Assembly (NCBI GenBank): GCA_964423675.1
Contig: CAYRFP010000005.1
Span: 3,736 to 67,735 of the forward strand
Reading direction: 5' to 3'
Length of the DNA stretch: 64,000 bases
DNA from: RUG563 sp964423675
GTDB taxonomy: Bacteria; Bacillota; Clostridia; Christensenellales; Aristaeellaceae
Position numbers and translations under genes: made by a program. Positions 33,600 through 41,504 of the stretch are shown here, in pieces (position 1 is the first letter of the stretch; every line of letters begins with the position of its first letter). Under the pieces are notes generated by a model. The model ran no database searches. It was not told the origin of the DNA and worked only from the letters and a program-made list of their open reading frames with translations.

Positions 33600-34562
33600 A
33601 TGCCCAGAACAGAGAAAGGGCACGATGACAGGCGGGAAGAGAAGCGACTGTTGATGGAGCTTTCTGCAGATCAGGATATTGATTCGCGGGTGCGCTCCCG
33701 GGCGAAAATGATTCTGCGCTGGATGGCGGGCCTGTCGCCTGAGCGTGTGGCAGAAGAAATGGGAATCAGCCGCAGCGTGGTTTTTCGATGGTGCGTCCGC
33801 TATGAGGAAGAAGGCATTCAGGGATTATGGGATAAACCGCGGACGGGAAAGCCGCGCGTATATGATGCAGAGTTTGAACAGCAAGCGCTGGCGCTTTTGG
33901 ATCAGGAGCCGCCTGCGCCGTTTCCGTATTGGACGGCGTCGGCTTTGGCAACGCAGATGGAAGCATCGCCGGATGCTATCTGGAGATTGCTTCGGCGGCA
34001 GGGCATTTCTCTGTCCCGACAGCGGATTTGGAAAATTCCCGTGGAGGTGGAATTGCAGCCCTGGGAGCGGGAATTGACGGGTATTTATATGTCGCCGCCT
34101 TATTGGATTGTGGTGAGTTCGGCAGCAGGGCAAAATGTCCGGCCGGGTATGCTTTATTCCTGGGATAAGGCGACAGGCGTTGCTTTGCGAGCAGCGGTGG
34201 GTAACCGCCCCTTTCTTCCCATGGAGGATGCAATGCGGCTTATGACGCAACAGCAGGCCAGCGGGATGAGCGATCATCGGCGCAAGGAATCTGTGCTGAA
34301 TTTTTTGAATGATATCCTGCGCGCTTTCCCATCGAATTGCACGCTGGTGCTTCATGCGGTGGGCGATGTTTGCGCAGCGCTGCCTGCGGACTGGCAGAAG
34401 GAGTATCCCCAAATGCAGTTTCATTTGTATCCTTCCAAGCAGGCCGGGCTGGACGCAATTGCCCGTCTGCCTTATGTGCAGGGGCAGGATGTTCAGGCGC
34501 TGCTGGAGCGGATTGATAGCTATCCTGCGGATGTTCATCCCTTTGTTTGGAAGAGATTTTGA
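33600..34562 (+). CDS. IS630-family transposase homologue lacking the DDE catalytic residues
   Basis: A 320-aa protein with the full IS630 layout. Residues 15-65 are a HTH (RMAGLSPERVAEEMGISRSVVFRW), followed by the GLWDKPRTGKPR linker, a second winged HTH (TASALATQMEASPDAIWRLLRRQGISLSRQR), and a RNase H-like domain. Where IS630 enzymes have YLNPPENALVLCVDEKSQ this protein has IYMSPPYWIVVSSAAGQN; where they have LVLDNYGTHK it has LVLHAVGDVC; and the third acidic motif (SWLNQVE) is AGLDAIA. All three acidic positions appear lost while the fold is kept. GGGGGAG upstream supports ATG 33600. It has its own promoter and no obvious IS ends, so it may now be a DNA-binding protein. Confidence 0.75.
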   Translation: MPRTEKGHDDRREEKRLLMELSADQDIDSRVRSRAKMILRWMAGLSPERVAEEMGISRSVVFRWCVRYEEEGIQGLWDKPRTGKPRVYDAEFEQQALALLDQEPPAPFPYWTASALATQMEASPDAIWRLLRRQGISLSRQRIWKIPVEVELQPWERELTGIYMSPPYWIVVSSAAGQNVRPGMLYSWDKATGVALRAAVGNRPFLPMEDAMRLMTQQQASGMSDHRRKESVLNFLNDILRAFPSNCTLVLHAVGDVCAALPADWQKEYPQMQFHLYPSKQAGLDAIARLPYVQGQDVQALLERIDSYPADVHPFVWKRF

Positions 34563-34573
34563 AGGAAATGGAT

Positions 34574-34712
34574 AAAAGCCGTTCTCATAGAACGTATCAG
34601 GGTGTCGAAAGAGTTTTTCGACACCCTTTTCGATGAAGAAATGAACTATCAATCCTTTATCAACTTTGAACTTTTTGCCAGGCTGAACGGTTCTTACTAG
34701 AACGGCTTTTTT
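34574..34712. repeat. Nested inverted repeat (possible MITE-like element or double terminator)
   Basis: AAAAGCCGTTCT (34574-34585) is the exact complement of AGAACGGCTTTT (34699-34710), giving 12-base inverted ends around about 113 bases. The left end also holds a local hairpin CGTTCT/AGAACG, the right end a local hairpin GTTCT/AGAAC, and the middle contains the terminator listed separately. It fills most of the 222-base gap after the IS630-derived gene. Confidence 0.5.
34600..34630 (+). terminator. Rho-independent terminator after the IS630-derived gene
   Basis: GGGTGTCGAAA pairs with TTTCGACACCC around a short loop, followed by TTTT. Confidence 0.85.
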
Positions 34713-34784
34713 GGATGCAAAAGGAATGCACCGTTTTTTTCTTCCTGCATAGGCTGGTAAAGGAAGAACGAGGAGGGATGCAGC

Positions 34785-35546
34785 ATGATCAGCGCGCAGC
34801 GATTTGTGGACGCAGTAGAGCAGAATGCACGACGAATCAACGCCTATCAGCTGGGACGTGATGGCAGCGATGGCGCCTGTGATTGCATTGGGCTGATTAT
34901 TGGCGCGCTTCGTCTTTGCGGCGAATCCTGGGCGGGAATTCATGGTAGCAACTGGTCCGCACGAAACGCCATGCGCAGCCTGCGGGAAATATCCTCTCTG
35001 GAGGAAGCAACACTGGGCATGGTTGTTTATAAAGCGCACGAACCGAATGAACGCGGCTATGCGCTGCCGGAGCGGTATCGTTCTGGCACGGATCCGCGGG
35101 ATTATTATCATGTGGGCGTGGTGACGCGGGTTTCACCGCTGCAAATTACGCATTGCACCGGCGTTCCCGGTGGCATACGGAGGGATACTGCATTAGGTGC
35201 GTGGCACTATGGCGGCGTGCTAAAGCAAGTGGGAAATGGCAAGGAGGCTGCAAAAATGGGAGATGAATATCGCGTGGTGGGCGGGAGCCTGAATCTGCGT
35301 CGGGAACCGTCCAAAAACGCGCAGCGGGTTTTGTCTATTCCGGATGGTAGTCTGATCTATGCCCAGGCCAGCGATCAGCCGGGCTGGATGCAGGTTGCCT
35401 ATGGCGGTCAAACCGGCTATTGCATGGCACAGTATTTAGAGAAGATCGAGCCGGAAACGCCAGGAACAAGCGAAACGATCGCCGTTCCCTTAGCGGAACT
35501 GCAGGTTCTGGCGGAGCAAATTAACGCCTGGTTGGCCAGATCATAA
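34785..35546 (+). CDS. NlpC/P60-type endolysin with SH3 cell-wall-binding domain
   Basis: A 253-aa peptidoglycan hydrolase of phage type. Residues 1-145 form an NlpC/P60 (CHAP-like) cysteine peptidase: RFVDAVEQNARR, the catalytic motif GACDCIGLIIGALRL with Cys in DCIGL, and the His motif YYHVGVVTR. Residues 160-220 are a bacterial SH3 domain (YRVVGGSLNLRREPS...GYCMAQYLEKI), which binds the wall. A short helical tail follows. There is no signal peptide, as in phage endolysins that are released by a holin. GAGGAGG precedes the ATG. A holin gene follows 14 bases later, so the two form a lysis cassette, but no other phage genes are nearby. Confidence 0.85.
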   Translation: MISAQRFVDAVEQNARRINAYQLGRDGSDGACDCIGLIIGALRLCGESWAGIHGSNWSARNAMRSLREISSLEEATLGMVVYKAHEPNERGYALPERYRSGTDPRDYYHVGVVTRVSPLQITHCTGVPGGIRRDTALGAWHYGGVLKQVGNGKEAAKMGDEYRVVGGSLNLRREPSKNAQRVLSIPDGSLIYAQASDQPGWMQVAYGGQTGYCMAQYLEKIEPETPGTSETIAVPLAELQVLAEQINAWLARS

Positions 35547-35560
35547 AAGGAGGTGCTCCT

Positions 35561-35782
35561 GTGAATAGGACATGCAGAGAGTTTTGGCGGGCGGCAGGGC
35601 TGCGCTCTGTGCGCACGGTGTGCCAGACTGCTGTTGCCACGATTGGTACCAGCGCTATGCTGGCAGATGTGAACTGGCTGATGGTGGGCAGTTCATCGCT
35701 GATGGCGGGCATTCTTTCCGTTCTGAACAGCGTGGCAACAGGGCTGCCTGAATGCGGAAAAAAGGAAGATGCGGAAACATAG
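35561..35782 (+). CDS. Small phage-type holin
   Basis: A 73-aa protein with GTG start preceded by AAAGGAGGTGCTCCT. It has an amphipathic N-terminal helix (residues 1-15), a hydrophobic segment around 17-36 (VRTVCQTAVATIGTSAMLAD) and a second around 38-58 (WLMVGSSSLMAGILSVLNSV), ending TGLPE and a charged tail. The QTAVA...TGLPE pattern matches r1t-type holins from phages of Gram-positive bacteria. It would make membrane holes that let the upstream endolysin reach the wall. TAG is its stop codon. No phage structural or replication genes are present. Confidence 0.8.
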   Translation: MNRTCREFWRAAGLRSVRTVCQTAVATIGTSAMLADVNWLMVGSSSLMAGILSVLNSVATGLPECGKKEDAET

Positions 35783-35837
35783 AAAACGGTCTGCTTTGAG
35801 AAATGATATAAAATTGTAACATTTTCTTCGGAAATGG

Positions 35838-35866
35838 TTGACAAAATCGCGTTTCTGGCTTTTAAT
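35838..35866 (+). promoter_or_regulatory. Sigma-A promoter of the L,D-transpeptidase gene
   Basis: TTGACA, 17-base spacer, TTTAAT, about 130 bases before the start codon. Confidence 0.6.
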
Positions 35867-35994
35867 TAACATTGGGTTATTTCTCCCCCCATGAAACAGA
35901 ATGCCATGAATTACCGGTTGCGTTTGCCCGCGATGCAGGATAAAATGAGGGCGAACAAAGGCTGGATGAAGAACACAAGAGGTGGCTATAAAGG

Positions 35995-37701
35995 ATGAAG
36001 AAAAAGCTATTGATTCTGGCTGCATTGTTGCTTTGCTTATGCACGGCGGCCTTTGCTGAGGAAACGCAGACGCTGAAACTGGGCGACAGTGGAGACCGGG
36101 TTCTGGAACTAAACACCCGGCTTCGGCAAATGAACTATACGCTGACCCGTGCCAGTGACCAATACAGCACGTCCACGGAAAAGGCTGTTTCTGCCGTGCA
36201 GGAGGCTTATGGGCTGCCGGTAACCGGCGAAGCGGATGCGGCAACGCTGGAAATTATTTTCGGCGCTTGCTATCGGCCCATCAGCTATGGAGATTCGGGG
36301 CAGGATGTGAAGCTACTGCAGGAAAAGCTGACGGAGTTGGGCTATTATTGGGGAACGGCCAGCGGCAATTTTCTGGAGGGAACCACCTCCGCTGTGCAGA
36401 CATTCCAGCAGGAAAACGGTTTGGAAGTGACGGGCAAGGCGGATGTGAAAACCCAGGAAGCGCTGTTTGCGTTGCTGGTGCGCCCGTCGCCCACTCCTTC
36501 CCCGGTTCCTGATCCCACGCCAGTTCCATCGCCCACGCCTACGATGGGGTCCTATCGGGCGTTTACGAAAAAACTGGTTTACGGCAGCCAGAGCAGCGAC
36601 GTGCAGCTGGTGCAGCAGCGGCTGAAGGATCTTGGCTTCTTCACCTATAAGAAGACCACCACTGGCTATTACAAAAACACCAAGGCAGCCGTGGAAGCGT
36701 TTCAAAAGATGAACGGAATCAAGGTGACTGGAGAAGTGGACGAGCAGACCTGGGAGATTCTGTTCAATGATCCGGAGGTGGCGGATGTGAATTGCACCCC
36801 CAAGCCCTCGGTGGAGCCGTTGCCGGTAGCCTATAAATTTGAGGTGGATATTACAAACCAGGTGGTCAAGGTTTGGAAGTATAATTCGTCCACGAAGGAT
36901 TACACGGATTTGGATCGGGCGTTTCTCTGCGCTACTGGCACCACCAAGTATCCTACGCCGCTGGGAACGTTCACCCTGTCTGGACGCAAATCTGCCCATT
37001 GCAAGTTTCCTAACTGGGGCGGAGGCGAAGCCAGATGGTGGACGAAGATTACCGAGGAAATCGCGTTCCACAGCGTACTGTATTCTGATTCCTCTGATGA
37101 CAGCACGCTGAAGGTAAATTCTCTGACCGGCCTTGGAAAACGCGGGTCGCATGGATGTATTCGCCTGACTGTGGCTGATGCGAAATGGATTTACGATCAC
37201 GTGAAGGAGGGAATGCAGGTCTGGATTCATGATGATGCAGCCGAGGATCCGGAACTGCGCTATGCTATCCAGCCTGGAAGCTTGGACAAGAATTCCATGA
37301 TGCCCAAGACCACGCCTGCGCCGACGATGTATGCTTATGATGGCTCCTCTGCGCCTTCCGCGGTTACGCGCACACTGTCTGTTGGCAAGGAGGGCGAGGA
37401 TGTTTATTGGCTGCAGATGAAGCTTAAGGAACTGGGCTTTTATAATGGAACAGTGACTGGCCAGTATCGGGAAGGCACAAAGGCGGCTGTTAAGGCATAT
37501 CAAAGGGCGCGAGGCTTGTCTGCGGATGGAACGGCAGGAAAGGTTACGCTGCAAACACTTTATGATGAAGTAAATCGTGCTGCTGCGACCGCTGCTACTG
37601 CTACATTGCCGCCAACCACGGCTGCCGCTCCTGCGGTAACGCCTCATAGCGGTGTGGCCATCACCGCCATTCCCGCGCTTACCCCTACACCGGTACCTTG
37701 A
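35995..37701 (+). CDS. Secreted L,D-transpeptidase (YkuD) with four peptidoglycan-binding repeats
   Basis: Builds 3-3 cross-links or attaches proteins in peptidoglycan. The 568-aa precursor has a Sec signal peptide (residues 1-22, ending AAFAEE). Four PG_binding_1 repeats follow the pattern LGDSGDRVLELNTRLRQ...VTGEADAATLEIIF: at about 25-90, 98-160, 190-260, and after the catalytic domain at 460-525. A Pro/Thr linker (PSPTPSPVPDP) lies after repeat 2. The YkuD domain spans about 280-415 and carries the signature GSHGCIRLTVADAKW with catalytic Cys and His. A Pro/Ala/Thr-rich C-terminus ends the protein. Four repeats are many for this family. It sits just after the endolysin/holin pair and before sugar cassette 2. 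Confidence 0.92.
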   Translation: MKKKLLILAALLLCLCTAAFAEETQTLKLGDSGDRVLELNTRLRQMNYTLTRASDQYSTSTEKAVSAVQEAYGLPVTGEADAATLEIIFGACYRPISYGDSGQDVKLLQEKLTELGYYWGTASGNFLEGTTSAVQTFQQENGLEVTGKADVKTQEALFALLVRPSPTPSPVPDPTPVPSPTPTMGSYRAFTKKLVYGSQSSDVQLVQQRLKDLGFFTYKKTTTGYYKNTKAAVEAFQKMNGIKVTGEVDEQTWEILFNDPEVADVNCTPKPSVEPLPVAYKFEVDITNQVVKVWKYNSSTKDYTDLDRAFLCATGTTKYPTPLGTFTLSGRKSAHCKFPNWGGGEARWWTKITEEIAFHSVLYSDSSDDSTLKVNSLTGLGKRGSHGCIRLTVADAKWIYDHVKEGMQVWIHDDAAEDPELRYAIQPGSLDKNSMMPKTTPAPTMYAYDGSSAPSAVTRTLSVGKEGEDVYWLQMKLKELGFYNGTVTGQYREGTKAAVKAYQRARGLSADGTAGKVTLQTLYDEVNRAAATAATATLPPTTAAAPAVTPHSGVAITAIPALTPTPVP

Positions 37702-37752
37702 AAATGGGAACATCCATAAATGTCACATTTGGATAAAAAGGATCGAATTGAT

Positions 37753-37777
37753 GCCTCCGCAGAGCGGGGGCTTTTTT
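37753..37777 (+). terminator. Rho-independent terminator of the L,D-transpeptidase gene
   Basis: GCCTCCGC and GCGGGGGC form an 8-bp stem with a 3-base loop (one wobble), followed by TTTTTT. Confidence 0.85.
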
Positions 37778-37854
37778 AGCGGCCATTTTTTTGTCGAAAA
37801 GGATGAAAAAATTGGTCAAAAACAAATGATGATACACAAACACAAACGAGACGA

Positions 37855-37884
37855 TTGTTTTTTACAGAAAAAGCATGTTATAAT
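37855..37884 (+). promoter_or_regulatory. Sigma-A promoter of sugar cassette 2
   Basis: TTGTTT, 18-base spacer, TATAAT, 86 bases before the LplB-type start. Confidence 0.65.
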
Positions 37885-37969
37885 CGGCAAGAAACAGGCA
37901 AGAAAAGTTGCGGACGTGGTGTATTTTCGCGTCAAGGGATACGTCTTGAAAAAGGGAAGGAATGATAGA

Positions 37970-38908
37970 ATGGTTGTTCAGACAAAAAAACTGGGTCGGG
38001 AAAGTTTGAGTTACCGGCTCAAACAATACTGGCCGGCGTATTTGTTGTTGGTGCCGGTATTGGCATGGTATATCATTTTCTGCTATGTGCCGATGGGCGG
38101 CGTTATTATTGCGTTTAAAAAGTACAGCGTGCTCAAGGGTTTCATGGCCAGCCCCTGGGTGGGAACAAAGAATTTTGAACGGCTGTTTTCTTCCAAGTCC
38201 TTTATCCAGGCCGTAAAAAATACGTTGATTATCAGCGGTCTGAAATTCGCCTTTACCTTCCCCCTTCCTATCGTTTTTGCAATTTTGCTTAACGAAATGC
38301 CGGGCACCAAGTATAAGAAAGTGGTGCAGACAGTCAGCTATCTGCCCCATTTTATTTCCTGGTCTGTGGCAGGCGGGTTTGTTTACATGCTGCTTTCTCC
38401 CAGCACCGGCGCTATTTCCGCCATCGTTCGCGCTCTTGGCGGCACACCGCAGAACTATATCGGCATGAGCAGGTATTTCCGGCCTATTGTGATTGTTTCC
38501 GATGTTTGGAAATCCTTGGGCTGGAGCGCGATTATCTATATTGCTGCGATATCTTCCGTGGATGAACAACTGTATGAAGCCGCCATTATCGACGGCGCCG
38601 GTCGTTTCGCACGGATTTGGCATGTGACGCTGCCGGGCATCCGGGGCATCATCGCCATTCAGCTGATTATGTCTGTGGGCAACATCCTGAATGTAAGCTT
38701 CGGCCAGATCTTCGTGCTGATTTCTGATCTGACGCTGGATGTGGGCGAAACAATCGATTATTATGTCTATCGTGTCGGCTTGGGCTCCACGGCGAACATG
38801 AGCTTGGCTACCGCATCGGGCATCTTTAAATCACTCATCGGTTTCGTGCTGATTATTCTGACCAACTATGCCAGCCGCAAGCTGACCGATGGGGAGGGAA
38901 TTTGGTAA
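37970..38908 (+). CDS. Sugar ABC transporter permease, LplB type, cassette 2
   Basis: First membrane subunit of the second oligosaccharide importer. The 312-aa protein has six spans (first at LLLVPVLAWYIIFCYVPMG), the signature GVIIAFKKYSVLKGF, and the EAA loop YEAAIIDGAGRFARIWHVTLPGI. It ends ...ASRKLTDGEGIW. The start ATG 37970 has AAGGGAAGG upstream; the much longer open frame reaches back into the transpeptidase region and is not used. Its stop overlaps the next start by one base (TAATG), so translation is coupled. Confidence 0.93.
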   Translation: MVVQTKKLGRESLSYRLKQYWPAYLLLVPVLAWYIIFCYVPMGGVIIAFKKYSVLKGFMASPWVGTKNFERLFSSKSFIQAVKNTLIISGLKFAFTFPLPIVFAILLNEMPGTKYKKVVQTVSYLPHFISWSVAGGFVYMLLSPSTGAISAIVRALGGTPQNYIGMSRYFRPIVIVSDVWKSLGWSAIIYIAAISSVDEQLYEAAIIDGAGRFARIWHVTLPGIRGIIAIQLIMSVGNILNVSFGQIFVLISDLTLDVGETIDYYVYRVGLGSTANMSLATASGIFKSLIGFVLIILTNYASRKLTDGEGIW

Positions 38909-39780
38909 TGAAGATTAGAAAAACACCGGCAGATCATGTCTTTAATGTGGTCATCTGTATCATCATGACCGTGATTCTCATCGTCACGCTGTATCCGTTC
39001 TGGTATGTGGTGGTCGGTTCCGTTTCCAGCATGGGGCATCTGATCAAAAATGGCTTCGTGCTTTGGCCGGACGGAATCCATCTGGATGCGTATGAGCAGG
39101 TGTTCCGTAACGACCTGGTTCCCACTGCTTATCGTAACACCCTGATCGTGACCCTTGGCGGCACAGCGTTGAGCATGCTGCTGACGATTATCGGCGGTTT
39201 TGTTCTTTCTATTAAAAGACTGCCGGGCCGCAGTGCACTGACGCTGTTCTTCGTGTTTACCATGATGTTCAGCGGCGGTCTGGTGCCCACGTATCTGGTG
39301 GTCAGCAAGCTGGGTATGATCGACTCTCTGCTGGCGCTGATTATTCCGGGTGCGATAAGCACTTACAACATGATCCTGATGCGCAACTTCTTCCAGAGCG
39401 TTCCGGAAAGCCTGTTTGAAGCGGCGTCTATTGACGGGGAGAATCTGCCCGGTTACGTATTCCATATCCTGCTGCCTCTGTCCGGCGCGGCCATCGCCAC
39501 CATCACGCTGTTCTATGCTGTGGGCTATTGGGATGAATACTTTAAGAGCATCATCTATATCCGCAACAACCGGCTTTGGCCGATGGCTACCGTGCTGCAT
39601 CAGGTTCTGCAGACGGCGCAGATGGACACGCTGATGTATGACGATGCAAAAAAGGGCGTGGCTGCGGAAACAATGAAGGATGCCATGATCGTTATCACGA
39701 TGGTTCCCATTCTGTGCGTGTATCCCTTCGTGCAGAAGCATTTCGTTAAGGGCGTTATGGTTGGATCGATTAAGGGATAA
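38908..39780 (+). CDS. Sugar ABC transporter permease, YtcP type, cassette 2
   Basis: Second membrane subunit of cassette 2, 290 aa. Six spans begin at residue 10 (HVFNVVICIIMTVILIVTLYPFWYVVVGS). The EAA loop is ESLFEAASIDGENLPGYVFHILLP, and the end is PFVQKHFVKGVMVGSIKG, as in the other two cassettes. GGAGG lies about 10 bases before the ATG. The three YtcP-type proteins in the window keep the same C-terminal motif, so they are clear paralogues. Confidence 0.93.
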   Translation: MKIRKTPADHVFNVVICIIMTVILIVTLYPFWYVVVGSVSSMGHLIKNGFVLWPDGIHLDAYEQVFRNDLVPTAYRNTLIVTLGGTALSMLLTIIGGFVLSIKRLPGRSALTLFFVFTMMFSGGLVPTYLVVSKLGMIDSLLALIIPGAISTYNMILMRNFFQSVPESLFEAASIDGENLPGYVFHILLPLSGAAIATITLFYAVGYWDEYFKSIIYIRNNRLWPMATVLHQVLQTAQMDTLMYDDAKKGVAAETMKDAMIVITMVPILCVYPFVQKHFVKGVMVGSIKG

Positions 39781-39836
39781 TAGAAGTGAAATTTTGCGTG
39801 GCACGGAGCCATGCAAAAAATAAAGGAGGATGTCTT

Positions 39837-41363
39837 ATGAAAAAGACCCTGTCTCTGGTTCTGACCCTGGCCATGCTGCTGACGATGGTAGCATTGCCCT
39901 CCTTCGCGGAAGAAAGCGAACCCGTGGTGCTGAAGGTGTTCTATTCTACCTCCCGCCCCATGAATGAGGCCACTAATCTGACCCGTGAGTACATCAAGGA
40001 AGAAATTGGCGTTGACTTCGACCTGACCGAAGGCGACGGCAGCAACTTCGCGCAGCAGCTGGCTCTCTACATCGCCGATGGCAATATGCCTGACGTGGTG
40101 CGTCTGGGCTACACGATGTGGCAGGAATATGCCGATGAAGGCGCTTGGGCTGATCTGACCGACTACATCACCGACGAATACACCGATCTGCATAGCTACG
40201 TTGGCGACAACTGGAGCTATGCCAAGGTGGACGGCCGCATCCTGGGCGTTCCCAGCCTGACCGGCACCCCCACCAATCACGTTGTGTCCATCCGCAAGGA
40301 CTGGCTGGACAAGCTGGGTCTGGAAATTCCCCAGACGCTGGATGAATACATCGAAGTGATGCGCGCCTTCACCACCAAGGATCCCGATGGCGACGGCCAA
40401 AACAACACCTACGGCTTGGGCGGCAGTGGCATGTCGGCTCTGTGCCCCCTGTTTGGTGCGTTCGGTTCCTCCACGGATGAAGTTTACTTCCTCAACGAGG
40501 ATGGCACCATCACCACCAACGCTATCAGCGAAAACTACAAGGAAGCTCTGAAGGCCGTTCGTGACATCTACGCCGAAGGCCTGATCGACCCCGAAGTGTT
40601 CACCTGCTCCAACGACCAGATGCTCAACAAGTGGTGCCGTGCGGAATGGGGCATTATGTCCTCTGCTTGGAGCCGTGCTGGCAACGCCTATCTGCGCTAT
40701 GACTTCGGCACTCTGCAGCCCGATGCGGAAGTGAAGATCATCCTGCCTCCCACCGGTGCCAATGGCGAAAGCAACGTTCCCGCTGCTGATCCCATCAACT
40801 CCATGCTGGGCGTGCGTCATGACGCTTCCCCCGAAATCATCGAAGCTGCTCTGAAGCTGTTCAACTTTGCTTCCAGCCCCAAGGGTTGGCGGACCACCAT
40901 GTATGGTATCCCCGGCGAATTCTTCGATTATGACGAAGAAACCCAGCAGACCACTTGGACCAGCGACCTGAACAACGGCGTTTCCAAGTCCGGTAAGTAC
41001 GAAGTGACCGACATGCAGGTTTACAAGCTGTTCAACCATGCTGGTTGGGAAGCTCAGGGCGACGGCCTGATCGAAGCTGCTCATGGCCAGATGTGGAAGG
41101 CTGCTTCTGCGATGCGCTTTGAAGAAAACGTGAAGCCCAATGCGTTCTCCATGCTCACCGTGGAAGAAGACGAACTCGCTTCCGACGTGAATGTCTACTT
41201 CAAGACCCAGCAGCTTGCTTTCGTCATGGGCGAAAAGGACATCGATGCTGAATGGGACAACTACGTGCAGACCTACCTGTCTATGGGCGGCGATGAAATT
41301 CGTCAGGCCAAGCTGGTGGAATACAACAAGGTCTTCGAAAGCAACTGCACCTTCGCGGAATAA
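39837..41363 (+). CDS. Extracellular solute-binding protein, sugar ABC cassette 2
   Basis: Sugar-binding subunit of cassette 2, 508 aa, with AAAGGAGG 7 bases before ATG 39837. The Sec signal peptide (KKTLSLVLTLAMLLTMVALPSFAEE) ends in an Ala-type cleavage site and has no lipobox cysteine. The mature part has the family 1 binding fold, with motifs such as DGNMPDVVRLGYTMWQEYADEGAWADLTDYI and WLDKLGLEIPQTLDEYIEVM. Codon use is more extreme than in neighbouring genes (almost only CTG, ATC, ACC, GAA, AAG), which indicates high expression. It is followed by a promoter and a hairpin-rich leader ahead of the sensor kinase gene. Confidence 0.92.
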   Translation: MKKTLSLVLTLAMLLTMVALPSFAEESEPVVLKVFYSTSRPMNEATNLTREYIKEEIGVDFDLTEGDGSNFAQQLALYIADGNMPDVVRLGYTMWQEYADEGAWADLTDYITDEYTDLHSYVGDNWSYAKVDGRILGVPSLTGTPTNHVVSIRKDWLDKLGLEIPQTLDEYIEVMRAFTTKDPDGDGQNNTYGLGGSGMSALCPLFGAFGSSTDEVYFLNEDGTITTNAISENYKEALKAVRDIYAEGLIDPEVFTCSNDQMLNKWCRAEWGIMSSAWSRAGNAYLRYDFGTLQPDAEVKIILPPTGANGESNVPAADPINSMLGVRHDASPEIIEAALKLFNFASSPKGWRTTMYGIPGEFFDYDEETQQTTWTSDLNNGVSKSGKYEVTDMQVYKLFNHAGWEAQGDGLIEAAHGQMWKAASAMRFEENVKPNAFSMLTVEEDELASDVNVYFKTQQLAFVMGEKDIDAEWDNYVQTYLSMGGDEIRQAKLVEYNKVFESNCTFAE

Positions 41364-41365
41364 TC

Positions 41366-41395
41366 TTGTTGTGAATTTCAAACCTATGGTATAAT
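41366..41395 (+). promoter_or_regulatory. Sigma-A promoter of the yesM/yesN-type operon
   Basis: TTGTTG, 18-base spacer, perfect TATAAT, directly after the binding protein stop codon. The transcript would begin near 41402 with the hairpin leader. Confidence 0.65.
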
Positions 41396-41403
41396 GGGAC
41401 AAG

Positions 41404-41432
41404 CCGGCCGAGCGCTGGAAAGCAATCGGCCG
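41404..41432 (+). other. Leader hairpin preceding the 41444 terminator (possible attenuator arm)
   Basis: CCGGCCGA pairs with TCGGCCGG (8-bp stem) around a 14-base loop. The right arm CGGCCGGG can alternatively pair with CCCCGGCC of the following terminator, so the two folds compete. Confidence 0.5.
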
Positions 41433-41443
41433 GGTTCGCCCCT

Positions 41444-41475
41444 GGCCGGGGCGGCATTGCTGCCCCGGCCTTTTT
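41444..41475 (+). terminator. Strong terminator hairpin in front of the sensor kinase gene
   Basis: GGCCGGGGC and GCCCCGGCC form a perfect 9-bp GC-rich stem followed by TTTTT, 30 bases before the kinase ATG. It may end cassette 2 transcripts and also act as an attenuator for the promoter at 41366. Confidence 0.85.
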
Positions 41476-41504
41476 AGAAGGATTTTGCGCGGAGGGATCT
41501 GGCA

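Noticed and set aside
34785..37701. Prophage
   Set aside because: Only a holin and an endolysin are phage-like; there is no integrase, terminase, capsid, tail or att-like repeat, and the transpeptidase is a normal chromosomal type.
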